A stretch of DNA of 64,000 nt from NCBI RefSeq assembly GCF_023072615.1, contig NZ_JAKNRW010000001.1:310001-374000 (forward strand), given 5' to 3'. The stretch's first letter is position 1. Every line of letters starts with the position of its first letter. This stretch comes from Pseudomonas violetae (lineage in GTDB: Bacteria > Pseudomonadota > Gammaproteobacteria > Pseudomonadales > Pseudomonadaceae). Made by a program: the position numbers and the translations under genes. This document shows positions 63,489 to 64,000 of this stretch, in pieces. The notes beneath the pieces were generated by a model, which saw only the letters and a program-made list of their open reading frames with translations, had not been told where the DNA came from and ran no database searches.

Positions 63489-64000
63489 CTACAGCAACGA
63501 CCGGATCAGGGTTCTGCACGAATCCCACTCATCCAAAATCGAAGCCAGTTTTTTTTGGTGTCTCACGATACTTCCTGAATGCTTCCCCAAATGACAGTGA
63601 GAAATCAGGTCTCCGGTCAACCAAGGAGAAGGCATCCTTTTTCGTTGCGAAGCTACGATCCAATCAACCTCTTCCTGTGTCGGGTCTCTTCCTAAATCGT
63701 GCTTCAGCTTTTCACGGACCTTCTGAATTTGAAGCCGCTTCTTATAGGATCTGACATCTCGGCTCCGTCGTTTACCGGTCCGCCGATCGAAATACTCGAC
63801 GACCCTGTAACGTGGTTCGGCCGGTGAAAGCGGGTCAAGCTTGGGACATTCACGCCTACAAATAATCGAACGGAATCTTACCGGTTGTCGCGCCTCATTG
63901 AACTCAAAAACGGCCTGATTTAACTCCTCGTCGAGCATGAAGAATTTCTCAACAACGCCTGAGGCGAGACTGCTCCTGATTTCACATGCTTCACCTACTG
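63489..64000 (-). CDS. Unknown protein, 5' end may lie outside window
   Basis: ATG 63938 gives 149 residues, but the frame is open beyond it to the window edge (no stop up to base 63999), so the true start may lie outside. The protein is highly basic, with a helical middle (YKKRLQIQKVREKLKHDLGRDPTQEEVDWIVASQRKR). Two Cys (IICRRECPKL) could be part of a zinc or structural site. It ends 23 bp before parM starts, in the same direction, so it probably leads the same transcript. No family recognised; DNA or RNA binding is plausible. Confidence 0.5.
   Translation of the reverse strand, partial: VGEACEIRSSLASGVVEKFFMLDEELNQAVFEFNEARQPVRFRSIICRRECPKLDPLSPAEPRYRVVEYFDRRTGKRRSRDVRSYKKRLQIQKVREKLKHDLGRDPTQEEVDWIVASQRKRMPSPWLTGDLISHCHLGKHSGSIVRHQKKLASILDEWDSCRTLIRSLL

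Overview
The window looks like part of a large Pseudomonas replicon: about 26 kb of metabolic genes joined to about 35 kb of a self-transmissible element. Gene content (betaine/proline-type ABC importers, YdiJ, GlxA-type AraC regulators, DnaE2 under a CTGT-N8-ACAG LexA box) and GC-rich codon use point to Pseudomonas. No rRNA, tRNA, CRISPR array, integrase or intact transposase is visible. The conjugation genes together with a ParM-like actin and its partner make a megaplasmid or a plasmid-like integrative conjugative element the best guess. The sequence alone does not separate the two.

Region 1 (1-13.8 kb) is a decaying quaternary-amine and acid-sugar-type catabolic area. It starts with the end of an MFS exporter. 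A proX-proW-proV glycine betaine/proline betaine importer (minus strand) follows, with a second, wrecked proX copy downstream of it. Two enolase-superfamily enzymes are present, one an hpbD-like pseudogene and one intact. A GhrA-like hydroxyacid dehydrogenase and two phytanoyl-CoA-dioxygenase-like genes (one intact, one frameshifted) come next. Between the dioxygenases lies a LysR gene broken by an 8-bp tandem duplication. A GntR/FCD repressor closes the region, with a perfect 22-bp palindrome upstream of it.

Region 2 (13.8-26.4 kb) is intact and resembles ordinary Pseudomonas metabolism. It holds a YdiJ-type FAD/Fe-S dehydrogenase with a divergent LysR, and a four-gene OpuC/Osm-type betaine importer followed by a periplasmic amidase. 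A GlxA/GbdR-type regulator, an alpha/beta hydrolase with an Ala at the nucleophile position, and an amidohydrolase complete it.

Region 3 (26.4-28.9 kb) is a gene-poor, AT-rich junction. It carries degenerate IS-like sequence, three direct repeats reminiscent of TnsB-type transposon-end sites, a small membrane protein, and about four imperfect 40-bp tandem repeats.

Region 4 (28.9-64 kb) is the mobile backbone: SOS-regulated dnaE2 without imuA/imuB, a WYL regulator divergent from an unknown protein, an Mrr-like nuclease and several unknown small proteins. A long plus-strand transfer block runs from about 38.5 to 61.8 kb. In order it encodes a RecD2-like protein without a Walker A motif, a TraD-type coupling protein, a pilin candidate, TraL, TraE, TraK, TraB, a TraV-like lipoprotein, a secretin N0-domain protein, TraC, a lipoprotein, a Pro-rich membrane protein, an HExxH metalloprotease, a lytic transglycosylase, TrbC, a CPVC thioredoxin-fold protein, TraH and TraG. 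I do not recognise TraU, TraW, TraN or a relaxase. A convergent parM-parR-like segregation pair and an unknown gene cut by the window edge end the window.
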